64,000 nucleotides of DNA from Salinibacterium sp. dk2585 (GCF_008001035.1 NZ_CP042856.1:2232001-2296000); one strand, 5' to 3'. Numbered from the stretch's first letter, positions 25,932-35,298 are shown. Made by a program: numbers and translations. The notes: a model not told the origin generated them from the letters alone.

Positions 25932-27728
25932 TCAGCCCTCGAGGAGCTCGGTGAGTTCGAGCCAGCGGGTCTCGAGCGCCGCGGCATCCGTTTCAAGCTT
26001 CGACAGTTGCGCCGAGAGCGCGCCGAGACCCTCGTAATCGTTCTGGTCGTGGGCCGCCATCTGGGCGTGCACTGCGTCTACCTTCTGGCCCGACTTCTCG
26101 AGCTTGCGCTCGACCGAGGCGAGCTCCTTCTGCGCATTGCGGAGCTCGGCGCCCGAGAGGCCGGGCGCCTTCTTCGCCGGCGCCGTCGCCGCCTTGGTGG
26201 CCGAGGGAGCGTCGGATGCCGCATCCGCCGCCGTGCGGATCTTCAGGTACTCCTCGACGCCGCCCGGCAGGTGACGCAGGTGTCCGCCGAGCACGGCGTA
26301 CTGCTGGTCGGTCACACGCTCGAGGAGGTAACGGTCGTGGCTCACGACGAGCAGCGTGCCGGGGAAGGAGTCGAGCAGGTCCTCCATGGCGGCGAGCATG
26401 TCGGTGTCGAGGTCGTTGGTGGGCTCGTCGAGGATGAGCACGTTGGGCTCGTCGAGGAGGATGAGCAGCAGCTGCAGGCGACGCTTCTGGCCACCCGACA
26501 GGTCTTTGATGGGGGTGCTGAGTTGGGCGCTGTCGAATCCGAGGCGCTCAAGCAGCTGGCCCGGCGTAACCTCCTTGCCGCCCGCGACGTAGGACGACTT
26601 CTGGCGCCCGATGACGGTGCGCACGGGTTCGTTCTGCACTTCGGCCAGCTCCGCGAGTTGCTGGTCGAGGATGGAAATCTTGACGGTCTTGCCCCGCTTG
26701 ACGCGTCCACTCGTCGGTTCGACCGAGCCCGCGATGAGGCCGAGCAGTGTCGACTTGCCTGCACCATTGACGCCCAGGATGCCCGTGCGCTCGCCCGGCG
26801 CAATGCGCCACTCGATGTCGCGCAGCACGGTCTTCTCGCCGAACTGCACCCCAACATCGAGCAGGTCGACGACGTCCTTGCCGAGTCGCTGCATCGCCAT
26901 CGACTGCAGGCTCACCTTGTCGCGCACGGGCGGCTCGTTCGCGATCAACTCGTTCGCGGCGTCGATGCGGAACTTCGGCTTCGCCGTGCGGGCCGGGGCG
27001 CCGCGCCGCAGCCAGGCAAGCTCCTTCTTCATGAGGTTCTGGCGCTTCGCCTCCGTGACGGATGCCATGCGGTCGCGCTCGACGCGCTGCAGGATGTACG
27101 CCGCGTAACCGCCCTCGAAGGGCTCGATGATGCGGTCGTGCACCTCCCACGTGGTGTTACACACCTCGTCGAGGAACCACCGGTCGTGGGTGACGACGAT
27201 GAGGCCGCCCTGGCCCGCCGGCCAGCGGCGCTTGAGGTGCTCGGCCAGCCACGCGATGCCCTCGACATCGAGGTGGTTGGTGGGCTCATCGAGGAACACG
27301 ACGTCCCAGTCGCCGACCAGCAGCTTGGCGAGGCCGACCCGGCGGCGTTGGCCACCGGAGAGCTGGCCCAGCGTCGCATCCCACGGGATGCCGCCAAGCA
27401 GGCCGTCAATGACATCGCGGATGCGCGCATCCGAGGCCCACTCGTACTCCTGCTTGTCGCCCACGATCGACTCGCTCACGACGATCGAGTCGTCGAGCTC
27501 GTCGGCCTGGTCGAGCATGCCGATCGTCGTGCCCTTGCGCACCGTCACGCGGCCACTGTCGGGCTCGATGCGGCCCGCGAGCAGGCGCATGAGGGTCGAC
27601 TTGCCGTCGCCATTGCGGCCAACCACGCCGATGCGGTCGCCCTCGTTGAGGCCGATCGTCACCGAGTCAAAGATGACGCGCGTTGGATATTCGAGGTGGA
27701 GGGACTCTGCCCCCAAGAGATGTGCCAC
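25932..27728 (-). CDS. ABC-F family ATPase (ribosome-acting)
   Basis: 598-residue protein with two ABC modules and no membrane segments, typical of ABC-F translation factors (EttA/Uup-like). Module 1 has Walker A GRNGDGKST and signature LSGGQRRR; module 2 has GVNGAGKST and LSGGQKRR. The inter-domain linker lies at about 235-300. A C-terminal coiled coil (about 510-598), as in Uup, follows a Lys/Ala-rich linker. I prefer GTG 27728, which gives the family opening AHLLGAESLHLEYP; GTG 27740 four codons upstream is also possible. In related genomes this gene often follows ispE; here a dehydrogenase cassette separates them. Confidence 0.93.
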   Translation of the reverse strand: MAHLLGAESLHLEYPTRVIFDSVTIGLNEGDRIGVVGRNGDGKSTLMRLLAGRIEPDSGRVTVRKGTTIGMLDQADELDDSIVVSESIVGDKQEYEWASDARIRDVIDGLLGGIPWDATLGQLSGGQRRRVGLAKLLVGDWDVVFLDEPTNHLDVEGIAWLAEHLKRRWPAGQGGLIVVTHDRWFLDEVCNTTWEVHDRIIEPFEGGYAAYILQRVERDRMASVTEAKRQNLMKKELAWLRRGAPARTAKPKFRIDAANELIANEPPVRDKVSLQSMAMQRLGKDVVDLLDVGVQFGEKTVLRDIEWRIAPGERTGILGVNGAGKSTLLGLIAGSVEPTSGRVKRGKTVKISILDQQLAELAEVQNEPVRTVIGRQKSSYVAGGKEVTPGQLLERLGFDSAQLSTPIKDLSGGQKRRLQLLLILLDEPNVLILDEPTNDLDTDMLAAMEDLLDSFPGTLLVVSHDRYLLERVTDQQYAVLGGHLRHLPGGVEEYLKIRTAADAASDAPSATKAATAPAKKAPGLSGAELRNAQKELASVERKLEKSGQKVDAVHAQMAAHDQNDYEGLGALSAQLSKLETDAAALETRWLELTELLEG

Positions 27729-27794
27729 GTGGGTCGACACTACCGGGCCCGGCCTGGGCGGCGGCCCGGTAGTGCCACAGCGGAAGACAGTCGC

Positions 27795-29264
27795 CTAGGC
27801 GAGCGGCTGCAGCGATTTCGGCACGAGGTACTCCTCGATGCCAAAGGGGCCCCGCTCTCTGCCATGCCCGGAGTTCTTTACCCCACCGAATGGCGCGTCC
27901 CAGGTCGCGGGCCTTCCGTTCTGAATCACCCCACCGGCCCGTATCGCCCGAGCCGCCGAGCTGAAGAGCCCGGGGTCGTCCGTCCATACCCGCGCCAACA
28001 GACCGAACTCGGTTCCGTTCGCGAGCGCGAGCGCCCCATCGATGTCGCCGTCGTCATAGGGCTGCACGGTCAGCACTGGACCGAACAGTTCTTCCTGCAC
28101 GACCCCGAGGTCCTCACGCTCGGCGCGCAGGACCGTTGGCGGCACATACCAACCGTGCTCGGGGAGCGGCGCATCGACGCTCGCGACGACCGTCACCCCG
28201 CGTTGCGTCCGCGCCTCGGCGAGCGCGCGAAGCACCGACTGCTGCTGGGCGCGGCTGGCAAGGGGGCCAACGGTGGATGCTTGGTCCCCCGGGTCTGCGA
28301 CGATTTGCGAGCCGATCACCGAGGCGAGCCTGGCCTCGACCTGGATGAGCGTGCTTCGCGGCACGATGAGCCGCGTGAGCGCGGCGCACGTCTGCCCGTT
28401 GTTCGACAGGGTGCTCGAGAGGGCGTGGACGGCTGCCTCCTCGGCCAGCGCGGCGTCGAGCACGACCGCGGCACTCTTGCCGCCGAGCTCCATTGTCGTT
28501 CGGGTGCCCGCAGCGGCGGCCCCCATAGCGACGGCGCGCCCCGTCGCGTTTGAGCCAGTGAACGAGACGATGTCAGCGGTCGGATGTCCCGCCACGAGCG
28601 CCCCGACGCGGGAGCCCGGACCCGTCACGAGGTTGAGCACGCCGGCGGGGAGCCCCGCTTCGGCAAAGGCGCTCACAATGCTGAACGCCGTGAGCGGTGC
28701 GACGCTCGGCGGCTTGAGCACGACGGAGCAGCCCGCGACGATCGCCGGTGTCACCTTGAGCGCAACCTGGAAGATGGGGTAATTCCAGGGCGTGATCGCT
28801 CCCGCGACGCCGGCCGGCTCGCGGATGACCATCGAGTCACCGATCGTCATGGTGTGATTCACGGTGGACTCCGCCCAGTCCGCCGTGAACCGCATGGCGT
28901 CGAGGCCCAGTTCTACCTGGATCGCGGAGGCGGACCGGCAGACAGTGCCGACCTCGCGCGTGATCGTCTCCGCGAGGTGTGGGCTGCGCGCGAGAATCTC
29001 GACGGCGTCACGCACAACGCGGACGCGTTCCTCCACCGGCACTCGAGCCCAGTCCGCCTGCGCCCGAGCGGCCGAGGCATACGCTCGATCCACGTCGTCG
29101 CCGTCGCAGTCGCGCACGAGCGCGAACACCCGGCCCGTACCGGAGTCGTCGACGGGCGAATGGCTGTCGCCGCCGGCTTTCTGGGCGGTGTTGTCGATCC
29201 AGAGCGACTCCTCGATGACGAGCGGGTCACCCAAAGCGGCCGCGTTCAGCAGTGCGTCAGTCAT
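27795..29264 (-). CDS. NAD(P)-dependent aldehyde dehydrogenase
   Basis: 489-residue ALDH superfamily enzyme oxidising an aldehyde to the acid. Catalytic Cys is in NNGQTCAAL and general base Glu in TMELGGKS; the ITPWNYP cofactor segment and the FTGSNATGR nicotinamide loop are present. ATG 29264 overlaps the alcohol dehydrogenase stop (ATGA), so alcohol to aldehyde to acid oxidation is made from one coupled mRNA. The substrate is unknown. The cassette also includes a permease and a divergent LysR regulator. Confidence 0.93.
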   Translation of the reverse strand: MTDALLNAAALGDPLVIEESLWIDNTAQKAGGDSHSPVDDSGTGRVFALVRDCDGDDVDRAYASAARAQADWARVPVEERVRVVRDAVEILARSPHLAETITREVGTVCRSASAIQVELGLDAMRFTADWAESTVNHTMTIGDSMVIREPAGVAGAITPWNYPIFQVALKVTPAIVAGCSVVLKPPSVAPLTAFSIVSAFAEAGLPAGVLNLVTGPGSRVGALVAGHPTADIVSFTGSNATGRAVAMGAAAAGTRTTMELGGKSAAVVLDAALAEEAAVHALSSTLSNNGQTCAALTRLIVPRSTLIQVEARLASVIGSQIVADPGDQASTVGPLASRAQQQSVLRALAEARTQRGVTVVASVDAPLPEHGWYVPPTVLRAEREDLGVVQEELFGPVLTVQPYDDGDIDGALALANGTEFGLLARVWTDDPGLFSSAARAIRAGGVIQNGRPATWDAPFGGVKNSGHGRERGPFGIEEYLVPKSLQPLA

Positions 29265-30370
29265 GAGTGCAGCATCACCCCTCGGAGGTTTCGACCGGCG
29301 GCGAGATCGTCAAAGCCGGGCTCGATCTCGTCGAGCGTGTAGTGCTTGGTCACGAGTTCGTCGAGTTTGAGCTTGCCGTCGCGGTAGAGCTCAATCAGGC
29401 GCGGGATCGTGTCGCGGAAGTTGGAGGAGCCAATCGCTGAGCCGCGAATCGACAGGTTCCGCAGCGCCATGGGCGCGATCGGCACATCGAGCCGGAAGGT
29501 CGCGGGGTCGCCAAGGGCCGCGATCGTCAGGTTTCCGCCCGGCACGAGCAGGGCGATGGCCTCGGCGGGAATGCTCGGCACCGCCGCCGTGAGGATGATC
29601 GCGTCGGCACCGCCCCGCCGCGTCGAGAGCAGTACGTCGCTCGCTTCCGCGAGACTCGCGTAGCCCGCGGTGGCGCCGAACGCGGCCGCCGCCTCAAGCT
29701 TCGCCTGCACGGGGTCGATCACGATGACTTCGCTCGCCCCCGCGATCTGGGCCCCCTGGCACGCGTTCATGCCGACGCCGCCCGCTCCGACGACAACGAC
29801 GACATCGCCCGGGCGCACCTGCGCCGTATTCACAGCCGCGCCCCAGCCCGTGGGCACGGCGCAGCCGAGCACCGCGAGCGTGTGCAGCGGGATGTCCTTC
29901 TGCACGACGAGACACGATGACTGCGAGATAACGGCGTACTTCGAGAACGTGCCGAGCATCGCGGATGCCCCGTACCGCACGCCGTCGCGGTGGAACCGGA
30001 ACTCTCCGCTCGGCAGCGCCCCAAGCATGGTGCGGCGGCTGAGCGCGCACACGTAGCTCTTGCCGACGGCGCAGAAGTCGCAGCGACCGCAGGACGGCCG
30101 GAACGAACACACGATGTGGTCCCCGACCGCGATGTCCTGGACTCCGACGCCGACCTCGCGCACGATGCCTGCGCCCTCGTGGCCGCCGACGATTGGGTAT
30201 CGCACCTGCCCGCCGAGCGTGCCCTTGCGCATGCTCTCGTCCGACTGGCACAGCCCGGAGGCGACGAATTCGACCAGCAGTTCCCCCGGGCCGGGCGGGT
30301 CGAGTTGGAGGTCGATGAGTTCCCATTGCGCCCCTGAGTCGGTGATGACTGCGGCTCGTGTTGTCAGCAT
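29261..30370 (-). CDS. Zn-dependent alcohol dehydrogenase, NDMA-dependent type
   Basis: 369-residue MDR-family enzyme. Catalytic zinc ligands are Cys41 and His64 with Glu65 in GGHEGAG, plus Cys in AVLGCAVPTGWGA. Structural zinc Cys residues are 94, 97, 100 and 108. The Rossmann motif is VGAGGVGMNA. The pattern around the third ligand and NACQGAQIAGA resembles the actinobacterial NDMA-dependent and mycothiol-dependent formaldehyde dehydrogenase group, so a tightly bound NAD or a thiol adduct substrate is possible. ATG 30370 has AAAGGA upstream. It is the second gene of the cassette, 46 nt after the permease stop. Confidence 0.92.
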   Translation of the reverse strand: MLTTRAAVITDSGAQWELIDLQLDPPGPGELLVEFVASGLCQSDESMRKGTLGGQVRYPIVGGHEGAGIVREVGVGVQDIAVGDHIVCSFRPSCGRCDFCAVGKSYVCALSRRTMLGALPSGEFRFHRDGVRYGASAMLGTFSKYAVISQSSCLVVQKDIPLHTLAVLGCAVPTGWGAAVNTAQVRPGDVVVVVGAGGVGMNACQGAQIAGASEVIVIDPVQAKLEAAAAFGATAGYASLAEASDVLLSTRRGGADAIILTAAVPSIPAEAIALLVPGGNLTIAALGDPATFRLDVPIAPMALRNLSIRGSAIGSSNFRDTIPRLIELYRDGKLKLDELVTKHYTLDEIEPGFDDLAAGRNLRGVMLHS

Positions 30371-30416
30371 CCTGCTGTTCCTTTCGCTTGCGTTGTCGAC
30401 GCTGTGCGGTTCGTGC

Positions 30417-31760
30417 TCAACCGTGCAGCGCCGGATCGATGTGGTTGAGGTCACGCCCGCGGCCGTCTTTCGCAGACATGACGGCGAGGAGGCACAGGAG
30501 GAGGAACGCGACCCAAGCGGCCCCGACGATGTAGATGTTGCCGCCCGTCGCGGCAAGGAACGAGGTGACCGCGAGAGGGAAGAGCCCCGCCCCGATTGTG
30601 GAGCTGAGCTGGAAGCACAGTGACGCTCCCGTGTAGCGCACGGCCGTCGGGAACAGCTCCGAGGTGTACGCCGCGAGCGGCCCGAGGATGGCGCCCTGGA
30701 TGACCTCGGCGACGCCGACCCCGGCGACGAAACCACCGAGCGTGCCCGTGTCGACCAGCATCATCATGGGGACGGCCCACAGCATGGCGGCGAGGATCCC
30801 CCCGATGATGATCGGCTTGCGGCCGATCCTGTCGCAGAGAAACGCCGTGACGATAGCCGCGAGCAGCATGCCGATCGACGTGGCCGACTTGGCCCCGAGA
30901 ATCGACGCCTGCTCAACGCCGAGAGATACGGAATGACTGACGGCCCACGCGTTCGCGAGACCGGAGATCGTGTGGTGGCTGACGACGGCCGCGAGGCCGA
31001 TGAGCACCGCGAGGCGGTGGCGGCGGAGAATCTCAAGGAGGGGCACGCGGGGTGCGGCAGCGCGCGACTTGAGCTCCTTGAAGAGCGGCGTCTCTGCCAC
31101 CCGCAGACGGATGAAGAGGGCGACGATCACGAGCACGGCACTGAGGAGGAATGGCAGCCGCCAGCCCCACGAGAAGAACTGTTCGTCCGGCAGGAGGGAG
31201 ACGATCGAGAAGGCGCCGGCGGCCAGCACCGAGCCCAGAGGCGCGCCGAAGTTCGCGAAGGCACCCGCGAAGCCGCGCCGGTCTGGGTGCGCCGTTTCGA
31301 GGGCGATCAGCACGGCACCACCCCACTCGCCACCCACGGCGATGCCCTGGATGATCCGGAGCGCCACGAGCATGACGACCGCCATCTGGCCCACCTGGTC
31401 GGTCGTGGGCAAGACGCCGATGAGCACCGTCGCGCCACCCATGAGCAGCATGGATGCGATGAGCACCTTCTTGCGGCCGATGCGGTCGCCGAGGTGGCCG
31501 AAGATGATGCCGCCGATGGGCCGCGCCAGGTAACCGACGGCAAGGGTGCCGAACGACGCGATCGTCGCGGTGACAGGGTTGAGATCGGTGAAGAAGAGGC
31601 GTGAGAAGACGACGGCCGACGCGGTGACGTAGATCAGGAAGTCGTAGAACTCGATCGTGCTCCCGATGAAGCTCGATGCGAGGATGCGCCGCATCTGCGG
31701 CGACCTGAGCCCCGGCGCAGACGATGCCGGCGTGGTCTGAACGTCGATGTTCTGAGTCAT
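30417..31760 (-). CDS. MHS-type MFS transporter (metabolite:H+ symporter)
   Basis: 447 residues with twelve predicted membrane helices. The MHS signatures are GHLGDRIGRKKVL between helices 2 and 3, IQGIAVGGEWGGA in helix 4 and CDRIGRKPIIIGG between helices 8 and 9. The family carries organic acids, osmolytes or aromatic acids with protons. Placement ahead of ADH and ALDH genes suggests uptake of the substrate or a related compound of that pathway. It is transcribed divergently from the LysR gene across a 107-bp control region. Confidence 0.9.
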   Translation of the reverse strand: MTQNIDVQTTPASSAPGLRSPQMRRILASSFIGSTIEFYDFLIYVTASAVVFSRLFFTDLNPVTATIASFGTLAVGYLARPIGGIIFGHLGDRIGRKKVLIASMLLMGGATVLIGVLPTTDQVGQMAVVMLVALRIIQGIAVGGEWGGAVLIALETAHPDRRGFAGAFANFGAPLGSVLAAGAFSIVSLLPDEQFFSWGWRLPFLLSAVLVIVALFIRLRVAETPLFKELKSRAAAPRVPLLEILRRHRLAVLIGLAAVVSHHTISGLANAWAVSHSVSLGVEQASILGAKSATSIGMLLAAIVTAFLCDRIGRKPIIIGGILAAMLWAVPMMMLVDTGTLGGFVAGVGVAEVIQGAILGPLAAYTSELFPTAVRYTGASLCFQLSSTIGAGLFPLAVTSFLAATGGNIYIVGAAWVAFLLLCLLAVMSAKDGRGRDLNHIDPALHG

Positions 31761-31833
31761 AAGGATGTTCCATTCGAAGGAAGGTGAACTGCTCTAGACA
31801 TCGTCAAACCTGCGGTACAACTGAAGCAAGCGG

Positions 31834-31845
31834 GTTCTTCCGAAC
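31834..31845. promoter_or_regulatory. Dyad GTTCttccGAAC in the LysR/permease control region
   Basis: Four-base arms in gttcttccgaac lie 22 bp upstream of the LysR start, within the 107-bp divergent gap. A LysR protein often binds such a position to control itself and the divergent operon. The identification is tentative. Confidence 0.3.
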
Positions 31846-31867
31846 GGGTTATTTAGGGGAGCTGAAT

Positions 31868-32785
31868 ATGCCAGCCTTCACACTCCGACAACTGGAGTTC
31901 TTCGTCGCGGTGGCCGAAACCGGATCGGTGTCGGCCGCCGCAAAGCACACGAATGCGTCGGCCGGCGCTGTCTCCCTTTCACTGCGCGAGCTCGAGCGGG
32001 CCGTCAAAGCGCAGCTGTTGTACCGCCGACCCGGCTACGGCACGACGGTGACCCCGACCGGGGCCGCTGCCTACCAGCACGCCAAACGGCTGCTTGCGAA
32101 TGCCGAGAGCATCGAGGGACTGTCCCAGACGGACGAGGGCGCCCTCATCGGCGAACTCCGGATCGGCTGTTTCCCGACCCTCTCCCCCTGGATGGTTCCC
32201 CGCGTTATTGAGTTCTTCGCCCAGGAGCATCCCGCGATCGACGTGCAGCTCACCGAGGACGACTCCACATATCTCCAGGCGCACCTGCTGGCAGGAAAGC
32301 TCGACGCCGTCATCATGTATCGCAACGCCCTCGCGCCTGGCGTCGAAGCAGAACTGGTCGCGCCAGCCCGCGTGCAGGTTGTGCTCGCGGCTGATCATCC
32401 GCTCGCCGCCTTCGACGAGGTTCCGCTCGCCGCACTGCAGCCGGAGACCGCGATCGCCCTCGCACAGCCCGCCGCCACCCACTACCTTGAGGACGTACTC
32501 CGGGTGGCGGGCTTCATGCCCAACGTTCGCTGGCGGAGTTCCAACACCGAGACGATCCGCTCGATGGTGGCCCGGGGACTCGGCTACGCGCTGGTCATGG
32601 GTCGCCCGGTCGGCGACCGCACCTACGACGGGCTTCCCCTCGTGTACCGCCGCATTCAGGGCGACATCCCCGAGAACCCCGTCGTGATCGCGCGGCCCCG
32701 CGATGCACCTGTGACGCCGAAGTTCCGCGCGCTCGCGGACTTCTGCCGCCAGAAGTTCTCGCTCGAAGGAACCCCCGTGCAGTAG
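31868..32785 (+). CDS. LysR family transcriptional regulator
   Basis: 305 residues, normal size. The N-terminal winged helix (about 4-62) contains LRQLEFFVAVAETGSVSAAA and an atypical second helix KHTNASAGAVSLSLRELE. The effector domain follows from about 90 (LIGELRIGCFPTLSPWMVPR). ATG 31868 has GGGGAG six bases upstream; the longer frame overlaps the control region. It is divergent from the permease-ADH-ALDH operon, which it most likely regulates in response to the transported compound. It converges with ispE, 1 nt apart. Confidence 0.92.
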   Translation: MPAFTLRQLEFFVAVAETGSVSAAAKHTNASAGAVSLSLRELERAVKAQLLYRRPGYGTTVTPTGAAAYQHAKRLLANAESIEGLSQTDEGALIGELRIGCFPTLSPWMVPRVIEFFAQEHPAIDVQLTEDDSTYLQAHLLAGKLDAVIMYRNALAPGVEAELVAPARVQVVLAADHPLAAFDEVPLAALQPETAIALAQPAATHYLEDVLRVAGFMPNVRWRSSNTETIRSMVARGLGYALVMGRPVGDRTYDGLPLVYRRIQGDIPENPVVIARPRDAPVTPKFRALADFCRQKFSLEGTPVQ

Positions 32786-32786
32786 C

Positions 32787-33722
32787 TCAGTCGGCGATCA
32801 CCCTGGCGCCGTGCACCGGACCCGTTGCCCGCACGGCGGCGAGGCGCGCCGCGCTGAGCGCGACCTGCAGTTCGAGGGCCGAATCGACGTCGGCTGCGAG
32901 GAACGCGATCGTCGGCCCCGAGCCCGAGACGATGCCAGCGAGGGCGCCGTTCTCCTCACCCAGCTCGAGCACCCGCGCGAGTCGCGGTTCCAGGTGAAGA
33001 GCGGGGGCCTGGAGGTCGTTGTGCATGGCATCGGCGAGCATCGCTGAGTCGCCCGCGCGCAGCGCCTGCAGCACGGCCGTGTCAACCGTCGGCTGCGGGG
33101 ATGCGGGCGAGATGTCGAGGGCGTGGCGCTCCCGGTGCAGGTCGAGTTCTCGGTAGACCTCGGGGGTGCTCATGCCGAAATCGGCGAGCGCGAACACCCA
33201 GTGGAACTGGCCCTTCGCGAGGGCCGGGCTGAGCTCGTCACCGCGTCCCGTGCCGACGGCCGTGCCGCCCGTGAGGGCGAAGGGGACGTCGGCACCCAGT
33301 TGCGCCGCGAGCGAGTGCAATTCCTCCCGGCCGAGGTCGGTTCCCCAGAGGGCGTCGCACGCAATGAGGGTGGCCGCGGCATCCGCTGACCCTCCGCCCA
33401 TTCCACCCGCGACTGGCACGTTCTTCTCGATCTCGAGCCGCACTCCCCCACGGTAGTCGGCGACGCGCGCGAGGAGGCGGGCGGCGCGGATTGCGAGGTT
33501 GCTTCCGTCGGTCGCGAGTGCAGAGGTGTCGATGCTGCCGCCGAAGGTGACGGAGAAGTCGTCCGCCGGATATGCCCTGACGTCTTCGTAGAGTGAGACG
33601 GCCTGGTAGGCGGTCGCGACGTCGTGGTAGCCGTCGTCGAGGAGGCAGCCAACGCGAAGGTAGACGTTGAGCTTGCCGGGGGCGCGGACGTGAACCTTCT
33701 CGGACCGGGCCAGCCTGCTCAT
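32787..33722 (-). CDS. ispE: 4-Diphosphocytidyl-2-C-methyl-D-erythritol kinase
   Basis: GHMP kinase of the MEP isoprenoid pathway, phosphorylating CDP-ME. 311 residues. The opening [13 protein letters not shown] (catalytic Lys region) and the ATP loop [16 protein letters not shown] near residues 103-118 are clear; the third GHMP motif lies in [11 protein letters not shown]. It is the distal gene of metG-tatD-rsmA-(DUF4287)-ispE. The LysR gene converges on its stop. Confidence 0.95.
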   Translation of the reverse strand: MSRLARSEKVHVRAPGKLNVYLRVGCLLDDGYHDVATAYQAVSLYEDVRAYPADDFSVTFGGSIDTSALATDGSNLAIRAARLLARVADYRGGVRLEIEKNVPVAGGMGGGSADAAATLIACDALWGTDLGREELHSLAAQLGADVPFALTGGTAVGTGRGDELSPALAKGQFHWVFALADFGMSTPEVYRELDLHRERHALDISPASPQPTVDTAVLQALRAGDSAMLADAMHNDLQAPALHLEPRLARVLELGEENGALAGIVSGSGPTIAFLAADVDSALELQVALSAARLAAVRATGPVHGARVIAD

Positions 33723-33783
33723 GCAACCAACCTAGTGGACCGCGCTGTCTGCACCCTGCCGCCCGCGTGCCGGTCTCGCCGCA

Positions 33784-34323
33784 CTAGCCTTCGAGCCGTG
33801 ACAGGATGCCCGCGAGCTCCTGCGTCTCGGCGTCGAGCTGTTCCGGCGCGAGCCTGAGCCGGGTCAATGCCACGCGGCACCGCCCCACAGAGCCGAGCGG
33901 ACCTCGACTGAGCGTCGCCAGGACCTCGGTGCCGTCTCCCAGTTTCCACCGAGCGGTGGGGTGTTCCGTCTCGTGGCTCACGGCACTCGGGGCGAGGCCG
34001 TAGTGGTCGCTCAGGAGGGCGATGGTGCGGTTGAGCGTGGCCCGCAATTCGCCCTCCACGGTCTTGCTCGAGCCGGCCGCGAACGTTCCGTCTGATTGCT
34101 GGCCGGGGATTCGGATGCCGCGTGCCTGTTCGTAGGCGACCGTGACACCCTGCGTCCACCACTGGCCGACGCCGTGCTCGCGGTGCAACCAGTCGGCGAT
34201 CTCAGCGTGCGACCAGGTGGCCGCGTTCTCAGCATCGAGCAGCGCGAACCATTCGTTGCGCGTCTTGCCCGTAGCGGCGCGCATCTTGACGTCCGAGGCC
34301 CTGCTTGGCGCTATGGGAACCAT
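33784..34323 (-). CDS. DUF4287 domain protein
   Basis: 179 residues. An N-terminal DUF4287-like helical region contains TGKTRNEWFALLD and SHAEIADWLHREHGVGQWW, and the VAYEQARGIR segment follows. The C-terminal 90 residues resemble the SRPBCC-type domain often found with it. Function unknown. It stands between rsmA and ispE on the same strand, a position where most actinobacteria have no gene, so it looks like a local insertion into a conserved operon. Gaps are 46 nt upstream and 61 nt downstream. Confidence 0.75.
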   Translation of the reverse strand: MVPIAPSRASDVKMRAATGKTRNEWFALLDAENAATWSHAEIADWLHREHGVGQWWTQGVTVAYEQARGIRIPGQQSDGTFAAGSSKTVEGELRATLNRTIALLSDHYGLAPSAVSHETEHPTARWKLGDGTEVLATLSRGPLGSVGRCRVALTRLRLAPEQLDAETQELAGILSRLEG

Positions 34324-34369
34324 GCCGCCACGATACGACGCTCTGCGCGCGCGTGAAAGGCCTGACTCG

Positions 34370-35200
34370 TCAGGCGCGTGTGATTGCGAGGAAGTCGTGC
34401 ACCGTCAGCTGTTCGCCGCGCTCGGTCGGCTTGATGCCGGCAGCTTCAAGACGAGCGGATGCCGCGGCAGAGCCCCCCAGCACGCCCGCGAGCGACTGGC
34501 GCAGCATCTTGCGGCGCTGGCCGAATGCGGCGTCGACGAGTTCGAAGGTCGCGAGGCGCTCCTCCTCCGTGCCGAGCGGTTCCTCGCGCACCGTAAAGCC
34601 GACGAGGATCGAGTCGACGTTGGGCACCGGCCAGAAGACCTGGCGGCTGACGAGGCCCGCCGTGCGCCAGTGGCCATACCAGGCCGCCTTGACGCTCGGG
34701 CTGCCGTAGACCTTGCTGCCGGGCTCTGCGGCGAGGCGCTGGCCGACCTCGGCCTGCACCATCACGAGTCCAGAGGTGATGTACCTGAAATGCTCGAGGA
34801 AGTGCAGCAGCACGGGCACTGAGACGTTGTACGGCAGGTTCGCGACCAGGGTCTTTGGATGCCGCGGCAGCTCCATGATCGTCATGGCATCGTGCAGCAC
34901 GACCGTGACATCGGCGCCCGGCTGCATCGTCTCGACCGTCTTGGGCAGTTGCCCGGCGAGGCGCGGATCGATCTCGACCGCGACGACGGGGGCGCCCGTC
35001 TCGAGGAGTCCGAGTGTGAGCGATCCGAGGCCCGGGCCGATCTCGACGACCGGGGAGTCACCGGTGACCCCCGCGGCCGCAACGATGCGGCGGACGGTGT
35101 TGCCGTCGATGACGAAGTTCTGGCCCAGCTTCTTGGTGGGCTGCAGGTCGAGGAGTTCAGCGAGGTCGCGGATCTCGGCCGGCCCCAGGAGTGCTTTCAT
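34370..35200 (-). CDS. rsmA: 16S rRNA dimethyladenosine transferase RsmA/KsgA
   Basis: Dimethylates two adjacent adenines in helix 45 of 16S rRNA during 30S maturation. 276 residues. SAM motif I VVEIGPGLGSLT and the catalytic NLPYN motif are present, and the N-terminal TKKLGQNFVID is standard. The ATG at 35200 is immediately preceded by an inverted unit of the 21-bp phased repeat (35201-35209). The leader therefore contains this repeat, which may affect ribosome binding. Part of the metG-tatD-rsmA-ispE run. Confidence 0.96.
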   Translation of the reverse strand: MKALLGPAEIRDLAELLDLQPTKKLGQNFVIDGNTVRRIVAAAGVTGDSPVVEIGPGLGSLTLGLLETGAPVVAVEIDPRLAGQLPKTVETMQPGADVTVVLHDAMTIMELPRHPKTLVANLPYNVSVPVLLHFLEHFRYITSGLVMVQAEVGQRLAAEPGSKVYGSPSVKAAWYGHWRTAGLVSRQVFWPVPNVDSILVGFTVREEPLGTEEERLATFELVDAAFGQRRKMLRQSLAGVLGGSAAASARLEAAGIKPTERGEQLTVHDFLAITRA

Positions 35201-35201
35201 G

Positions 35202-35286
35202 ATTCAGGACCTGCCTTCCTGAGGCGAGAACTCCTGAGTTGGGAGCGAGAACTCCTGAGTTGGGAGCGAGAACTCCTGAGTTGGGA
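35202..35286. repeat. 21-bp phased intergenic repeat cluster (family 1, copy B)
   Basis: Three direct units of tcctgagttggga start at 35232, 35253 and 35274, exactly 21 bp apart, each separated by gcgagaac. A truncated unit starts at 35217 and an inverted attcagga lies at 35202-35209, next to the rsmA start. It fills the tatD-rsmA gap, with the same architecture as 4333-4440 and 47367-47433. Confidence 0.9.
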
Positions 35287-35298
35287 AAGGGAGGGCGC

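Noticed and set aside
26007-28553. 848-codon open frame on the plus strand
   Set aside because: It is antisense to the ABC-F and ALDH genes, both of which have complete motifs; no domain is visible in this frame.
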